A program made the position numbers and the translations under genes. 64,000 nt of DNA from Caldimonas brevitalea (lineage in GTDB: Bacteria > Pseudomonadota > Gammaproteobacteria > Burkholderiales > Burkholderiaceae_C): NCBI RefSeq assembly GCF_001017435.1, contig NZ_CP011371.1, forward strand, positions 3,906,001-3,970,000, written 5' to 3'. Shown piece by piece: positions 22,175-31,038 of this stretch. Within the stretch, counting starts at the first letter, position 1. Every line of letters starts with the position of its first letter. A model generated the notes under the pieces. It was not told the DNA's origin. It saw only the letters and a list, made by a program, of their open reading frames with translations, and did not search any database.

Positions 22175-23197
22175 ATGCTAGCCACTTCTCAGGATCGTCC
22201 CGCCCTGCCCCCCGTGAACTGGGGCACGCTGACAGTTGCAACCTGCAACGCGCTCAATCTGGCCCTGCCCGGGCGCGTCTTCTATGAGAACCAGGAGCCC
22301 TACGGCGCCGACGAATACCGACGCAAAGTCGCCTGGCTCGGTCAACAACTGCGCCGCCTCAACGCTGACGCCGTGGCGCTGCAGGAGATCTGGGATCTGG
22401 CCGCGCTCCGGGACGCGGTGGCCGAGAGCGGACTGAGCTACCACCAGGTCCTCGCGCCCGGGACGGAATCAGGTGCGACCGGCACCCCGCGCGTCGCGCT
22501 CGTCACACGCCTCTCGCTCGAGACCGTCACGTCGCACGCGGCCTTCACCCCGGCGGCGGTGATCGACGTGCCCGAGGTCGGCCGACACGACCACTTCGAG
22601 CGGCCCGTGCTGCACGCCGTGTTGCGCACGAAACAAGAGCAGAAGGTGCACGTGTTGGTCGCACACCTCAAGTCGAAGCGGCCCAAGTTTTTACTGAACG
22701 CCGCCGGCGAATCGCTCGAGGACCGTGACGATCCACGTGTCGCCGCCCGGGCCACCTTGCGCTCCCTGATCATGCGCGGCAGCGAAGCCGTGGCGCTGCG
22801 CGAACTGGTCGTGTCCCTGCTGCACAACACCCGCGACCCGGTGATCCTGATGGGGGATCTGAACGACGCTCCCCATGCCGTGACCTCGCAAATCGTGGCC
22901 GCGACGTCCGCCGTCGCCTTTGACCGGGAGGCGCGTGACACCGCCTTGTTCCATGCATACGACGTGCAGAGCGAACCCGCCTTGCGGCGCGACGTCGCGT
23001 ACTCCCATGTGCACCAGGGCTCGCCCGAAACGCTTGACCAGATCTGGGTTTCGGAGGAGTTCGTCACCAGTTCGCGCTTCGCCTTGGGGGACGTGCGCCG
23101 GGTCGAGTACTTCAACGACCACCTGCACGAGGGACGCGACCGGACCCGCTCGGACCACGGCTTCGTGCGGGCCCTGCTCAGGCTTCGTCTACCGTGA
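22175..23197 (+). CDS. Endonuclease/exonuclease/phosphatase family protein
   Basis: A 340-residue EEP-superfamily hydrolase (DNase I/ExoIII/inositol-phosphatase fold). Visible motifs: TVATCNALNL at the first strand, ALQEIWD with the metal-binding Glu, VLVAHLKSKR, LMGDLNDAP (Asp-Asn pair), LDQIWVS and SDHGFV with the terminal catalytic His. The substrate is unknown; bacterial relatives act on nucleic acids or phosphodiesters. GGAG lies upstream of the ATG at 22175, while the longer reading adds only basic filler. No signal peptide is evident. It is not closely similar to the xth gene of this window. Confidence 0.85.
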   Translation: MLATSQDRPALPPVNWGTLTVATCNALNLALPGRVFYENQEPYGADEYRRKVAWLGQQLRRLNADAVALQEIWDLAALRDAVAESGLSYHQVLAPGTESGATGTPRVALVTRLSLETVTSHAAFTPAAVIDVPEVGRHDHFERPVLHAVLRTKQEQKVHVLVAHLKSKRPKFLLNAAGESLEDRDDPRVAARATLRSLIMRGSEAVALRELVVSLLHNTRDPVILMGDLNDAPHAVTSQIVAATSAVAFDREARDTALFHAYDVQSEPALRRDVAYSHVHQGSPETLDQIWVSEEFVTSSRFALGDVRRVEYFNDHLHEGRDRTRSDHGFVRALLRLRLP

Positions 23198-23629
23198 GAC
23201 GTGCATGACCGAGCGCGGGTGGGCGTCGAGTCCCTGGCGGACACCCGGCAAGAAGTCTTGCCTGCCAAGGCGCAGCGCTGCACGGTGACGATGCACACGG
23301 CCCGGAATTTCCCGGACTAGCACAAGGACAAACTTTCAGGCACAATACGCCCCGCGCGCCGCAGCCATGCGGCGTTTTCGTTCATCCCCTCTGACCCTTT
23401 CAAGCCGGGCACCGCACAGCAGGTGCACACCTCCGCGTCTTGAGTCCTGGTTGGCGGCGATGCCGTCGCACCACCGACTCGGCCCGTTCGGGCCTCGATC
23501 GACCCGCGACCCCACCTGTACGCCGACGGCATGTCGCCCCGGCGTGTTGCAGCGCTTTGCCGTGGCTCACGATGAGCCGCCGGCGCTGTCGCCTATCGCC
23601 TGTGAAACAGGCTTGAAAGTAACAGACAG
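23198..23629 (+). other. Long leader region of the second DEAD-box helicase
   Basis: A 430-base region without a credible gene. A CACAAT box (23341-23346) suggests a promoter with a weak -35 element. Just after it comes a terminator-like hairpin (23357-23378). About 250 bases then separate the hairpin from the helicase start, an unusually long 5' leader for this window. Confidence 0.5.
23357..23378 (+). promoter_or_regulatory. Terminator-like hairpin in the helicase leader
   Basis: CGCCGC, six-base loop, GCGGCG, then TTTT. The structure resembles a small intrinsic terminator placed directly after a plausible promoter and about 250 bases upstream of the helicase ATG. It could be an attenuator, for example a cold- or autoregulated one, or the end of a short RNA. 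Confidence 0.5.
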
Positions 23630-25213
23630 ATGACGTTCGAATCTCTTGGCCTGAACCCCGCCATCCTGAAGGCCGTGCAATCGGCCGGCTACACCACCCC
23701 CACCGATGTGCAGGCGCAGGCCATCCCGCAAGCCCTGGCTGGCCATGACCTGATGGTCTCGTCCAGCACCGGCAGCGGCAAGACTGCCTCGTTCGTGCTG
23801 CCGGCGCTGGAGGGCATCCTCGCCGCCCGCGGCGACAACACCAAGCGCCGTGAAAAGGGCGTGGTGCAGGGCCCGCGCGTGTTGGTGCTGGCGCCGACCC
23901 GCGAACTCGCGATGCAAGTGTCCAAGGCCTTCGTCACCTATGGCCGTGACGTGCAAGGCCTGCGTGTCGCGACCATCGTCGGTGGCGTGCCCTATGCCGC
24001 CCAGCTGAAGGCCCTGCGCGGCCCGCTGGACGTGCTGATCGCCACCCCCGGGCGTTTGCTCGACCACCTCGGCTCCGGCCAGGCGGTGCTGGCCAATGTG
24101 CAGATGCTGGTGCTCGACGAGGCCGATCGCATGCTGGACATGGGCTTCATCGACGACATCACGACCATCGCCGAAGCCTTGCCTGAAGCGCGCCAGACCG
24201 TGATGTTCAGCGCCACCTTCGCCGGCCACGTCGGCGGCCTGGCACAGCGCCTGACGCGTGACCCGCAGCGCATCGACGTGGCGTCGCACACCGACACGCA
24301 CGCCAACATCGAGCAGCGCCTGCACTGGGCCGACAGCATCTCGCACAAGAACTCGCTGCTGGAAAGCATCCTGGCCGAGCGCGAACTCGACCAGGCCGTG
24401 GTGTTCACCAGCACCCAGCGCGACGCCGACTGGCTGGCCGACCGGCTGGCCGAGATGGGCCACGCCGTCGCGGCCCTGCACGGCGGCATGCCGCAAGGCC
24501 GTCGCAACCGCGTGCTGCAAGGCCTGCGGATGCGCCAGCTGCGCGTGCTGGTGGCCACCGACGTGGCGGCCCGCGGCATCGACGTGCCGACGATCACCCA
24601 CGTGATCAACTACGGCCTGCCGATGAAGGCGGAAGACTATGTGCACCGCATCGGCCGCACCGGTCGTGCCGGGCGCGACGGCCTGGCCATCACGCTGGCC
24701 GAGCGCCGCGACACGCCGATGATCCGCCGCATCGAGCGCTTCACGACGCAGCGCATCCCGGCCGCGGTGATCGCTGGCCTGGAGCCGAAGGCGCCGGCGC
24801 CGGTCGAGCGCAAGAAGCCCGAGGGCTGGAAGCCGGGCATGGGCAAGCCGAACTTCAAGCCGCGCGGCGAGTTTGCGCCGCGTGAGCGGCCGGCCGGCTT
24901 CGGCGCCCGCGACGACCGTCGCGCGCCTGCTGCCGGTGCGCCGCGCGATCGCACCCCGTTCGACCGCAGCAGCGCCCAGCCGGCGCGCCGCCAGCACGAC
25001 GAGAACTGGTTCGAGCCGGCGCGCTCCTTCGACGCAGCGCCCCACGCCCGCGACGCGGCACGGGGTCATGGGCACCAGAAGCCCAGCGGTGGCTTCGGCT
25101 ACGGCGACCGCCCTGCTCGCGGCCCCGGCGGCCCGAAGTTCGGCGGCGGCAAGCCCGCAGGCCAGAAGTTCGGCGGCAGCAAGCCGTTCGGCCCCAAGCG
25201 CCGCGAAGGCTGA
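23630..25213 (+). CDS. DEAD-box RNA helicase (second paralogue)
   Basis: A 527-residue ATP-dependent RNA helicase with MTFESLGLNPAILKAV, Q-motif, motif [32 protein letters not shown] and [10 protein letters not shown]. The helicase core (about 380 residues) is followed by a basic tail rich in Pro, Arg, Gly and Lys ending in repeated KFGG-type segments, likely RNA-binding. It differs from RhlE in motif I and in the tail, so it is a separate paralogue, close to the DbpA/RhlE/RhlB group; I do not assign a symbol. A strong terminator follows. Confidence 0.92.
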   Translation: MTFESLGLNPAILKAVQSAGYTTPTDVQAQAIPQALAGHDLMVSSSTGSGKTASFVLPALEGILAARGDNTKRREKGVVQGPRVLVLAPTRELAMQVSKAFVTYGRDVQGLRVATIVGGVPYAAQLKALRGPLDVLIATPGRLLDHLGSGQAVLANVQMLVLDEADRMLDMGFIDDITTIAEALPEARQTVMFSATFAGHVGGLAQRLTRDPQRIDVASHTDTHANIEQRLHWADSISHKNSLLESILAERELDQAVVFTSTQRDADWLADRLAEMGHAVAALHGGMPQGRRNRVLQGLRMRQLRVLVATDVAARGIDVPTITHVINYGLPMKAEDYVHRIGRTGRAGRDGLAITLAERRDTPMIRRIERFTTQRIPAAVIAGLEPKAPAPVERKKPEGWKPGMGKPNFKPRGEFAPRERPAGFGARDDRRAPAAGAPRDRTPFDRSSAQPARRQHDENWFEPARSFDAAPHARDAARGHGHQKPSGGFGYGDRPARGPGGPKFGGGKPAGQKFGGSKPFGPKRREG

Positions 25214-25263
25214 TCGATCGCTCGTGCAGCGCTGAATGAAGCGCTGCGACGCAACGGCCAAGG

Positions 25264-25290
25264 CCCGGTTCATTGAACCGGGCTTTTTTC
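25264..25290 (+). terminator. Intrinsic terminator of the helicase
   Basis: A 9-bp stem (GCCCGGTTC / GAACCGGGC) with a three-base loop followed by six T residues, about 50 bases after the helicase stop. The T-tract overlaps the last base pairs of the convergent CoA-transferase gene. Confidence 0.92.
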
Positions 25291-26347
25291 ATGGCGTGTC
25301 GAGGTCGTCGGGCGCAGACCGGTCGGGCGCGAACAGCGGGTGGCGCACCGCCTCTTCCATCGTCAAGACCGGCGTGACACAGCAGTCGGCCGGGTCGAAC
25401 AACGCGACCCAGTCGGACTGGGTGCGGCTGGCAAACCGTTCGGCCACGTCCGCCCGCAAGGCCATCGCGTCGGCGCCGCCGACCTCCTGGCCCAACGCCC
25501 AGTGCCGCTGCGCCCAGTCGGGGCGCTGCAGCACCTCGCAAACGCGGCGCCAGAACTTCAACTCGAGCGCGCCCACCGCCATCCAGCGCTGGTCCAGCGT
25601 GCGGTAGACGTTGTAGCAAGGCACGCCGCCGTCGAGCAGATCGCGGCCGGGCCCGGCAGGGCCGCCCGGGCGAGCGGCGCCGACACGCGCGGCGATGTTG
25701 TGCTCGAACACGGTGTGGGTCATCGAAACGTCGAGATGTCGGCCACGCCCACTGCGTGCCACGGCCAGCAAGGCCGCCAGGATGGCGCTGACCGCCGCCT
25801 GCGTGCCGCCCAGCAGGTCGCCGATCTGGAAGTTGGGCATCGCCACCGAGCCGTCAGCCGCGGTGATCTGGCCCAGCACGCCGGCACAGCCGATGTAGTT
25901 GAGGTCGTGACCGGCCCGGTTGGCCCACGGGCCTTGCTGCCCGTAACCACTGATCGAGCACATCACGAGCCGGGGGTTCACGGCCGACAAACACTCCCAG
26001 CCGAGCCCCAGCGCCGCCATCACGCCCGGCCGGTAACCTTCGACCAGCACGTCGGCCTCACCGACGAGCGCAAGCAGTTGATGCCGGCCTTCGGGGTGCC
26101 GCACATCGAGCGACCGCTCGCGCTTGCCCTCATTGAGCAGGCGATAGAACAGGCTGGGTTGGCCGGCGACACGCTCGGCGTCCGTGGCCAGCAAGGTGCG
26201 GGCGCCGTCACCGCCCGTGCCCGGGCCTTCGATCTTGAGCACGTCGGCACCGAGCCGACGCAGATGCCAACAGGCGAACGGGCCCGGCAGCAACCGGGTG
26301 AGGTCCAGCACACGTGTGCCGGCCAGGGGCAGGTCGTCGTCGTTCAT
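25289..26347 (-). CDS. CaiB/BaiF family CoA-transferase
   Basis: Class III CoA-transferase or alpha-methylacyl-CoA racemase type enzyme, 352 residues, soluble. Motifs: LAGTRVLDLTRLLPGPFACWHL at the N-terminus, GADVLKIEGPGTGGDG, the LNEGKRERSLDV stretch, VLVEGYRPGVMAALGLG and SISGYGQQGPWANRAGHDLNY, where the Asp of GHDLNY corresponds to the catalytic aspartate. Enzymes with the downstream DQRWMAVGALE segment are often annotated as alpha-methylacyl-CoA racemases. The ATG at 26347 starts a canonical N-terminus. The substrate is unknown. Confidence 0.87.
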   Translation of the reverse strand: MNDDDLPLAGTRVLDLTRLLPGPFACWHLRRLGADVLKIEGPGTGGDGARTLLATDAERVAGQPSLFYRLLNEGKRERSLDVRHPEGRHQLLALVGEADVLVEGYRPGVMAALGLGWECLSAVNPRLVMCSISGYGQQGPWANRAGHDLNYIGCAGVLGQITAADGSVAMPNFQIGDLLGGTQAAVSAILAALLAVARSGRGRHLDVSMTHTVFEHNIAARVGAARPGGPAGPGRDLLDGGVPCYNVYRTLDQRWMAVGALELKFWRRVCEVLQRPDWAQRHWALGQEVGGADAMALRADVAERFASRTQSDWVALFDPADCCVTPVLTMEEAVRHPLFAPDRSAPDDLDTP

Positions 26348-26512
26348 CGCCACCCTCAGGTTCGGCCTGCAAACCACCCTCCGGCACTTCCGGTCGGCGC
26401 CGCGGCTGACCGGTCTAAAACGCCCCTGCCGCGCGCGCCCACCCGCCGACTGACCGTTTGCCGCCCGCCCTCATCGGCGGGGCAATGCCTCGTGCGACAC
26501 CCGCAGCGTGCC

Positions 26513-27394
26513 TCACTCGAAGCGGCCTTCGCGCAACCATTTCGTCGCCACCCACTTCTCGCCTTCGATGACCGGCGCGCCGCCGTGCAGCGTGCGGGTG
26601 GCGGGGTGCGCGCGGTCGTAGCTGAAGAACACCGCATTGCCCTTGATCGGCGCGACGTCGAGCTTCACGTCGGGGAAGGTGGTGGCACCGCCCTTGACCG
26701 GCGTGTTGAGGTAGACCACCAGGGTGCCCACTCGCTGGCCGCCGCGGCGCAGCACGGTGGCGGTGCCCGGCTGGGCGGGATCGAAATAGTCGTAGTGCGG
26801 CTTGTACTCGGCGCCCGGGCGGTAGCGCAGCACCTGCAGGCCTTCGCCGTGGTCGAGCGGCCAGCGCAACAGCGCGGCAATGCGCTCCTCGATGCGGGCG
26901 CACAACGGGTTTTCCCCACGCTGGAAGAACATGCCCTCGCTGGTGCGTGCAGCGTTGATTTCACTCGTGCCGGTATCGGTTTTCACCGTTTCCGAACGAG
27001 CCAGTCGACCGCCGGCGAGCGACATCAACTCATCACATTCGTCGTCCGACAGCAAGCCGCCGAACACCACCACCCGCGGGTCACGCATCGTCAACAGCAC
27101 CCGCACCTCGCGGTCGCCGGCCTGCACAACGCTGGGCGACGTCTCGAGGTCGGGCTCGGGCAAGGCCTTCGCCACCTGCGCCTCGGCCGCCGGTTGCTCT
27201 GCCGGCTGCTGCTGCTGGGCGCGGGCGCGTTCGCGCAGGTGGGCCTCCAGGGTTTGCTCCATCGCCTGCACGGCAACCTCTTCTTGCCAGCCGCTGTCGA
27301 GCATGGCCTGCAGCACGGCATCGGGCGTGTGACCTGCGGTCGCCTGCTCGATGATCCATTGCCGCAACTGTGGGGTGATTTGCTGAGCGCTCAT
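26513..27394 (-). CDS. 2OG-Fe(II) oxygenase, prolyl-4-hydroxylase type
   Basis: A 293-residue non-haem iron dioxygenase. The C-terminal catalytic region (about 110-290) holds the HxD metal pair in PHYDYFDP, the second His in ATRTLHGGAPV and the 2-oxoglutarate-binding Lys in EGEKWVATKW. The N-terminal part (1-50) is a short helical UBA-like segment (PQLRQWIIEQATAGHTPDAV), then a Gln/Ala-rich linker. Bacterial members hydroxylate prolines in proteins such as EF-Tu or act on small substrates; the target here is unknown. It is soluble and lies upstream of the CoA-transferase on the same strand. Confidence 0.87.
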   Translation of the reverse strand: MSAQQITPQLRQWIIEQATAGHTPDAVLQAMLDSGWQEEVAVQAMEQTLEAHLRERARAQQQQPAEQPAAEAQVAKALPEPDLETSPSVVQAGDREVRVLLTMRDPRVVVFGGLLSDDECDELMSLAGGRLARSETVKTDTGTSEINAARTSEGMFFQRGENPLCARIEERIAALLRWPLDHGEGLQVLRYRPGAEYKPHYDYFDPAQPGTATVLRRGGQRVGTLVVYLNTPVKGGATTFPDVKLDVAPIKGNAVFFSYDRAHPATRTLHGGAPVIEGEKWVATKWLREGRFE

Positions 27395-27448
27395 GGCCGC
27401 GATTTTGCAGGAAGCCCGCCAGGACGCCAGCGCCGCGCAAGCAAATCG

Positions 27449-28222
27449 CTACGAGAGTTTGCGGCGGAAGACGTAGCGATCGGGGCCCGAGGCGGCCGCG
27501 TCATAGCGATAACCCTCGCTGTCGAAGCCCTGTAGCTGCGCGACCCGGCTGACCCGGAGTTGCACCGCGTAGCGGGCCATCAGCCCGCGCGCCCGCTTGG
27601 CGTGGAAGCTGATGATCTTGTACGCACCGCCCTTCCAGTCCTCGAACACGCAGTGCAACACCTGCGCCCGCAGCGCCTTGCGGTCGACCGCCTTGAAGTA
27701 CTCCTCCGACGCCAGGTTGACCACCACCGGCGCGGCCTCGGCGGCCTGCCGTTGGTTCAGATATGGAGCAATCGTGTCGCGCCAATAGGCATACAAGTCG
27801 CGGCCTGCGGGTGTCTCGAGGCGGGTGCCCATCTCGAGCCGGTAAGGCTGCATGCGGTCGAGGGGACGCAGTGCGCCGTACAGCCCACTGAGGATCACGA
27901 GGTGGTCCTGGGCCCAGTCGAGCTGCGTGGCGTTCAGGCTTTTGGCGTCCAGGCCGTCGTAGACATCGCCGTTGAAGGCGAGCACAGCCTGCTTCGAGTT
28001 TTTCGCCGTGAAACGTGTGCGCCAGGCAGCGTAACGGGCGACATTGAGGCTCGCGAGGGCATCGCTGATCGACATCAGCTCCGCGAGCTCGCCGGGCGTC
28101 TTGTCGCGTAACACCTCGATCAGGGCGGCCGCCTGTTTCACGAACAATGGCACCGTGTGCCGCTCCACATGGGGCGGTGTGTCGTAGTCGAGCGACTTGG
28201 CGGGGGACAGCAGGAACAGCAT
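27449..28222 (-). CDS. yaaA: Peroxide stress protein YaaA
   Basis: A 257-residue DUF328/YaaA protein that in E. coli lowers intracellular free iron and protects DNA during peroxide stress. The characteristic N-terminus [47 protein letters not shown] and [13 protein letters not shown] are all present. It is divergent from ychJ. AhpC/AhpD, another peroxide defence pair, lies 1.3 kb away but is not in the same operon. Confidence 0.94.
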   Translation of the reverse strand: MLFLLSPAKSLDYDTPPHVERHTVPLFVKQAAALIEVLRDKTPGELAELMSISDALASLNVARYAAWRTRFTAKNSKQAVLAFNGDVYDGLDAKSLNATQLDWAQDHLVILSGLYGALRPLDRMQPYRLEMGTRLETPAGRDLYAYWRDTIAPYLNQRQAAEAAPVVVNLASEEYFKAVDRKALRAQVLHCVFEDWKGGAYKIISFHAKRARGLMARYAVQLRVSRVAQLQGFDSEGYRYDAAASGPDRYVFRRKLS

Positions 28223-28339
28223 GACGAGATCGGAATGCGTGGGGGGATGGACGAAAGCAAGGCCGCGAGGTTACCAGCGCTGACACGGCTACGATGGCGG
28301 TTTGCACCGATCGGCGGCCACCCTGCGCCGCCTGCCGCG

Positions 28340-28744
28340 ATGAGTTCTTCTTTGCTGCCGCCCGACGCGCCCTGCCCTTGCGGCCAGCCGCTGGCCTACG
28401 CCCGCTGCTGTCGGCGTTGGCATGCCGGCGACACCCAGCTGCAGGCGCCCGATGCGGAGCACCTGATGCGCTCGCGCTACAGCGCCTTTGTGCTGGGGCT
28501 GCACGACTACCTGCTGGCGACCTGGCATGCCAGCACCCGGCCAGCCGCGCTCGAGCCGGACCCGCCGGGGCTGAAGTGGCTGGGCCTGGAGGTCAAGCGC
28601 CACCAGCGCCAGGACGAGCACCACGCGACGGTGGAGTTCGTGGCGCGCAGCAAGCTGCAGGGGCGAGCCCAACGGCTGCATGAGCTGAGCCGCTTCGTGC
28701 GTGAGGAGGGCCGCTGGTACTACGTCGATGGCGACCATCGTTGA
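28340..28744 (+). CDS. ychJ: YchJ family (UPF0225) protein
   Basis: A 134-residue protein with an N-terminal SEC-C-like zinc motif (CPCGQPLAYARCC) followed by the YchJ/NTF2-like region: LMRSRYSAFVLGLHDYLLATWH, LKWLGLEV, and the terminal EEGRWYYVDGDHR. The molecular role is unknown. The ATG at 28340 puts the cysteine motif at residues 12-24 as in the family. The next gene, truC, starts 17 bases before its stop codon, so the two are translationally coupled. Confidence 0.9.
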   Translation: MSSSLLPPDAPCPCGQPLAYARCCRRWHAGDTQLQAPDAEHLMRSRYSAFVLGLHDYLLATWHASTRPAALEPDPPGLKWLGLEVKRHQRQDEHHATVEFVARSKLQGRAQRLHELSRFVREEGRWYYVDGDHR

Positions 28745-29510
28745 CGCGCCGGCCGACGCCGGCCCGCCGACGCTGCCGGTGCTACATCTCGACGACCGCC
28801 TGGTGGCGGTGCACAAGCCGGCCGGCTTGCTGGTGCACCGCACACCGCTGGCCCGCCGTGACGAGCATTTCGCGCTGCAGTGCGTGCGCGACCAGCTCGG
28901 CGGCGCACATGTCTATCCTGTGCACCGGCTCGACCGCGGCACGTCGGGTGTGCTGCTGTTTGCGCGCGATCCGGCCACGGCCCGGCAGCTGACCCAGCAA
29001 TTCGAGTCACAAGCCGTGCACAAGCGCTACCTTGCGTTCGTGCGCGGCTGGCCGGCGCCGCAGGGCGAGATCGACCATGCGCTGTCACGCCTTGAAGAGG
29101 ACCGGCCGGACACCTCGCGCGGCGTCAGCACTGAAGCGCAGCCGGCCTTGACCCGGTTTCGGCGCCTGGCCACGCTGGAGGTCGACGCCGCATTGGGCCC
29201 GCACCCGACCAGCCGTTATGCGGCGCTGCAGGTGGAGCCGGAAACGGGCCGGCAGCATCAGATCCGGCGCCACCTGAAGCACATCAGCCACCCGATCGTG
29301 GGCGATGCCACCTACGGCAAGGGTGTGCACAACCGGTGGTGGGCACAGCGCCTGGGCCTGCAGCGGCTGTGGCTGCACGCCTGGTCGATCGAGTTCGCAC
29401 ACCCCGACAGCGGCAGCACGTTACGCGTGCAGGCGCCGCCCGGGCCGGAGTGGGAACGGCTGTGGGCCGAGCCCCGCTGGCGCTGGGAGGCGCCGCTGGC
29501 GACGGCGTGA
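28728..29510 (+). CDS. truC: tRNA pseudouridine synthase TruC-like
   Basis: RluA-family pseudouridine synthase, 260 residues, closest to TruC (tRNA uridine-65). Motifs: VAVHKPAGLLVHR, the catalytic Asp in HRLDRGTSGVLLF, KRYLAFVRGW, the uracil-binding ETGRQHQIRRHLKHI and HPIVGDATYG. There is no S4 domain, consistent with TruC rather than RluC/RluD. The start overlaps ychJ by 17 bases. The tRNA target is inferred from family resemblance. Confidence 0.87.
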   Translation: MATIVDAPADAGPPTLPVLHLDDRLVAVHKPAGLLVHRTPLARRDEHFALQCVRDQLGGAHVYPVHRLDRGTSGVLLFARDPATARQLTQQFESQAVHKRYLAFVRGWPAPQGEIDHALSRLEEDRPDTSRGVSTEAQPALTRFRRLATLEVDAALGPHPTSRYAALQVEPETGRQHQIRRHLKHISHPIVGDATYGKGVHNRWWAQRLGLQRLWLHAWSIEFAHPDSGSTLRVQAPPGPEWERLWAEPRWRWEAPLATA

Positions 29511-29562
29511 GCGCCGTGGGCAGCAGGTCCGCCACGCGGTGCACTGCCGGTGCCGGGCCGCC

Positions 29563-30075
29563 TTACCGTACCGTCAGCACCTGGGCTGCCGCATTGACGA
29601 CCGCCGCGATTCGGCCCACATCACGCAGCTGCTGCGTGCTGTAGCCCTCCTTCTTCAGCAGCTCGTAGTGCGACTTCACGCAGAAGTGGCATTTGCCGAC
29701 GATGGAGGCCGCCAGCGCGTAGGCCTCGAACTTCTTTTTCTCGACGCCGCCGCTGGTCGCATACGCATTCATCCGCAACTCGGGCCGCACGGTTCTCAGT
29801 TCAGCGTCGTCGGCCATCTCCAGATACGGGTACCACGCATTGTTCATCCCCATCAGCGCGGCCGCCGTGAGCGCGGCGTTGCGCTCGGCTTCCGGCGTGT
29901 TGGCGGTCAGCACTGCGAGCAAAGGCTGGCTCTTGGCAGCAAAGGCGGCGGCGATGGCGCAGCCTAGCGCGTCCTCGGGCGGCAGGCTGGAGCGGGCGAT
30001 GACACCGTCCAGGTTGAGGCGGATGTCCTTGGCGTAGTCGGGGATCTGATCTTTGATTGAAGAAAGGAAGTCCAT
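29563..30075 (-). CDS. ahpD: Alkyl hydroperoxide reductase AhpD
   Basis: Carboxymuconolactone-decarboxylase-fold disulfide reductase that recycles AhpC. The 170-residue protein holds the catalytic CHFCVKSH (Cys129, Cys132, His136) and the assisting Glu117 in KKFEAYA, matching the mycobacterial enzyme. TTAGGAG precedes the ATG. It follows ahpC by 63 bases, but an intrinsic terminator lies in between, so it is likely expressed at a fraction of ahpC. Confidence 0.94.
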   Translation of the reverse strand: MDFLSSIKDQIPDYAKDIRLNLDGVIARSSLPPEDALGCAIAAAFAAKSQPLLAVLTANTPEAERNAALTAAALMGMNNAWYPYLEMADDAELRTVRPELRMNAYATSGGVEKKKFEAYALAASIVGKCHFCVKSHYELLKKEGYSTQQLRDVGRIAAVVNAAAQVLTVR

Positions 30076-30100
30076 CGTTTTCTCCTAACTATTCGGGCCG

Positions 30101-30122
30101 AAAAAACCCGCCGAGGCGGGTT
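30101..30122 (-). terminator. Intercistronic terminator between ahpC and ahpD
   Basis: On the minus strand an 8-bp stem (AACCCGCC / GGCGGGTT) with a two-base loop runs into a T-tract (six T overlapping the stem end). It lies 17-38 bases after the ahpC stop and about 26 bases before the ahpD start, so it probably sets the ahpC:ahpD expression ratio by partial read-through. Confidence 0.85.
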
Positions 30123-30138
30123 GTCAGGCGCGCGAGGT

Positions 30139-30687
30139 TCAAAGCGTGGAGCCACCGACACCGCGGTTGCAGGGGCACAGCTCGTCGGTTTGCAGGCCGT
30201 CGAGCAGCCGCAGGATTTCTTCGGGCGACCGGCCCACGTTCAGGTTGTTCACCGACACATGCTGGATGGTGTTGTCGGGGTCGACGATGAAGGTGGCGCG
30301 CAGCGCGACACCGGCTTCCTTGTCGCGGACGCCGAGCTGGTCGACCAGCGAGCCCGTGACGTCGGAGAACTGATAGTGGTTCAGACCGCTCAAGTCCTTG
30401 TGCTCGCGGCGCCAGCCGAGCTTGCAGAACTCGTTGTCGGTCGAGCCGCCGAGCAACACGGCATCGCGGTCGGCGAAATCCCTTTGCAGCTTCGCGAAGC
30501 CGACGATCTCGGTCGGGCAGACGAAAGTGAAGTCCTTGGGATAGAAGTAAATGATCTTCCATTTGCCCGGAAACGACTGGGCTGTGATGGTCTCGAACGC
30601 CGACTGGCCATTTTCCTCATGATGGTTGAAGCCCGGCTTCACGCCGACGACCGAAAAAGATTCGACCTTGTCGCCTATCGTTTTCAT
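30139..30687 (-). CDS. ahpC: Peroxiredoxin AhpC
   Basis: Thiol peroxidase that reduces hydrogen peroxide, organic peroxides and peroxynitrite. The 182-residue protein has the peroxidatic cysteine in DFTFVCPTEI (Cys57) and C-terminal cysteines in DELCPCNRG (Cys171, Cys173), the arrangement found in AhpC proteins that work with AhpD. AAGGAG precedes the ATG at 30687. An inverted repeat lies 31-45 bases upstream of the start. No OxyR-type ATAG/CTAT array was found. Confidence 0.95.
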   Translation of the reverse strand: MKTIGDKVESFSVVGVKPGFNHHEENGQSAFETITAQSFPGKWKIIYFYPKDFTFVCPTEIVGFAKLQRDFADRDAVLLGGSTDNEFCKLGWRREHKDLSGLNHYQFSDVTGSLVDQLGVRDKEAGVALRATFIVDPDNTIQHVSVNNLNVGRSPEEILRLLDGLQTDELCPCNRGVGGSTL

Positions 30688-30717
30688 CAATAGCTCCTTT
30701 TTAAACAGTAGAAGGAA

Positions 30718-30732
30718 GTGATCGGAGATCAC
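30718..30732. promoter_or_regulatory. Inverted repeat upstream of ahpC
   Basis: GTGATC, three bases, GATCAC: a perfect 6+6 dyad 31 bases upstream of the ahpC start codon. It could be an operator or a leader hairpin; no T-tract follows in the ahpC direction. The regulator is unknown. Confidence 0.4.
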
Positions 30733-31038
30733 CGACAAAGGGCGCGTTCGTTGACATCGGCTGGCTCTGCCTGATGGCCTGATGGCTGCGGACCGCCTGT
30801 GCGCCTTGGCGCACGGCTGCGCCCTGGTGGCCAAGGCGATGATGCGCCGGTGGCCCCCGCCGGCCGCACGAAGGCGGCTAGGCCCTGCTGCTGTGATGCT
30901 CATCGTCTTGGCCCGTCACGCGGGGGTGACCTCCGGGCAAGGTGGGCGGCGAGGCCCCGCAGGTTCCAGGCCGGGCGGCCGCGCCTCTGCGCTTCCTATA
31001 CTTCGGCGAAGACTGGATCACCTGCAAGGATGCGCGAG
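30733..31038. other. Divergent upstream region ahpC / dehydrogenase
   Basis: About 300 bases, GC-rich, without a credible gene. A TATACT box (30997-31002) is a plausible -10 element for the downstream dehydrogenase, 37 bases before its start; no matching -35 is apparent. Nothing else recognised. Confidence 0.35.

Noticed and set aside
30688..31038. OxyR-type binding array upstream of ahpC
   Set aside because: No spaced ATAG/CTAT pattern was found; only an unrelated dyad is present.
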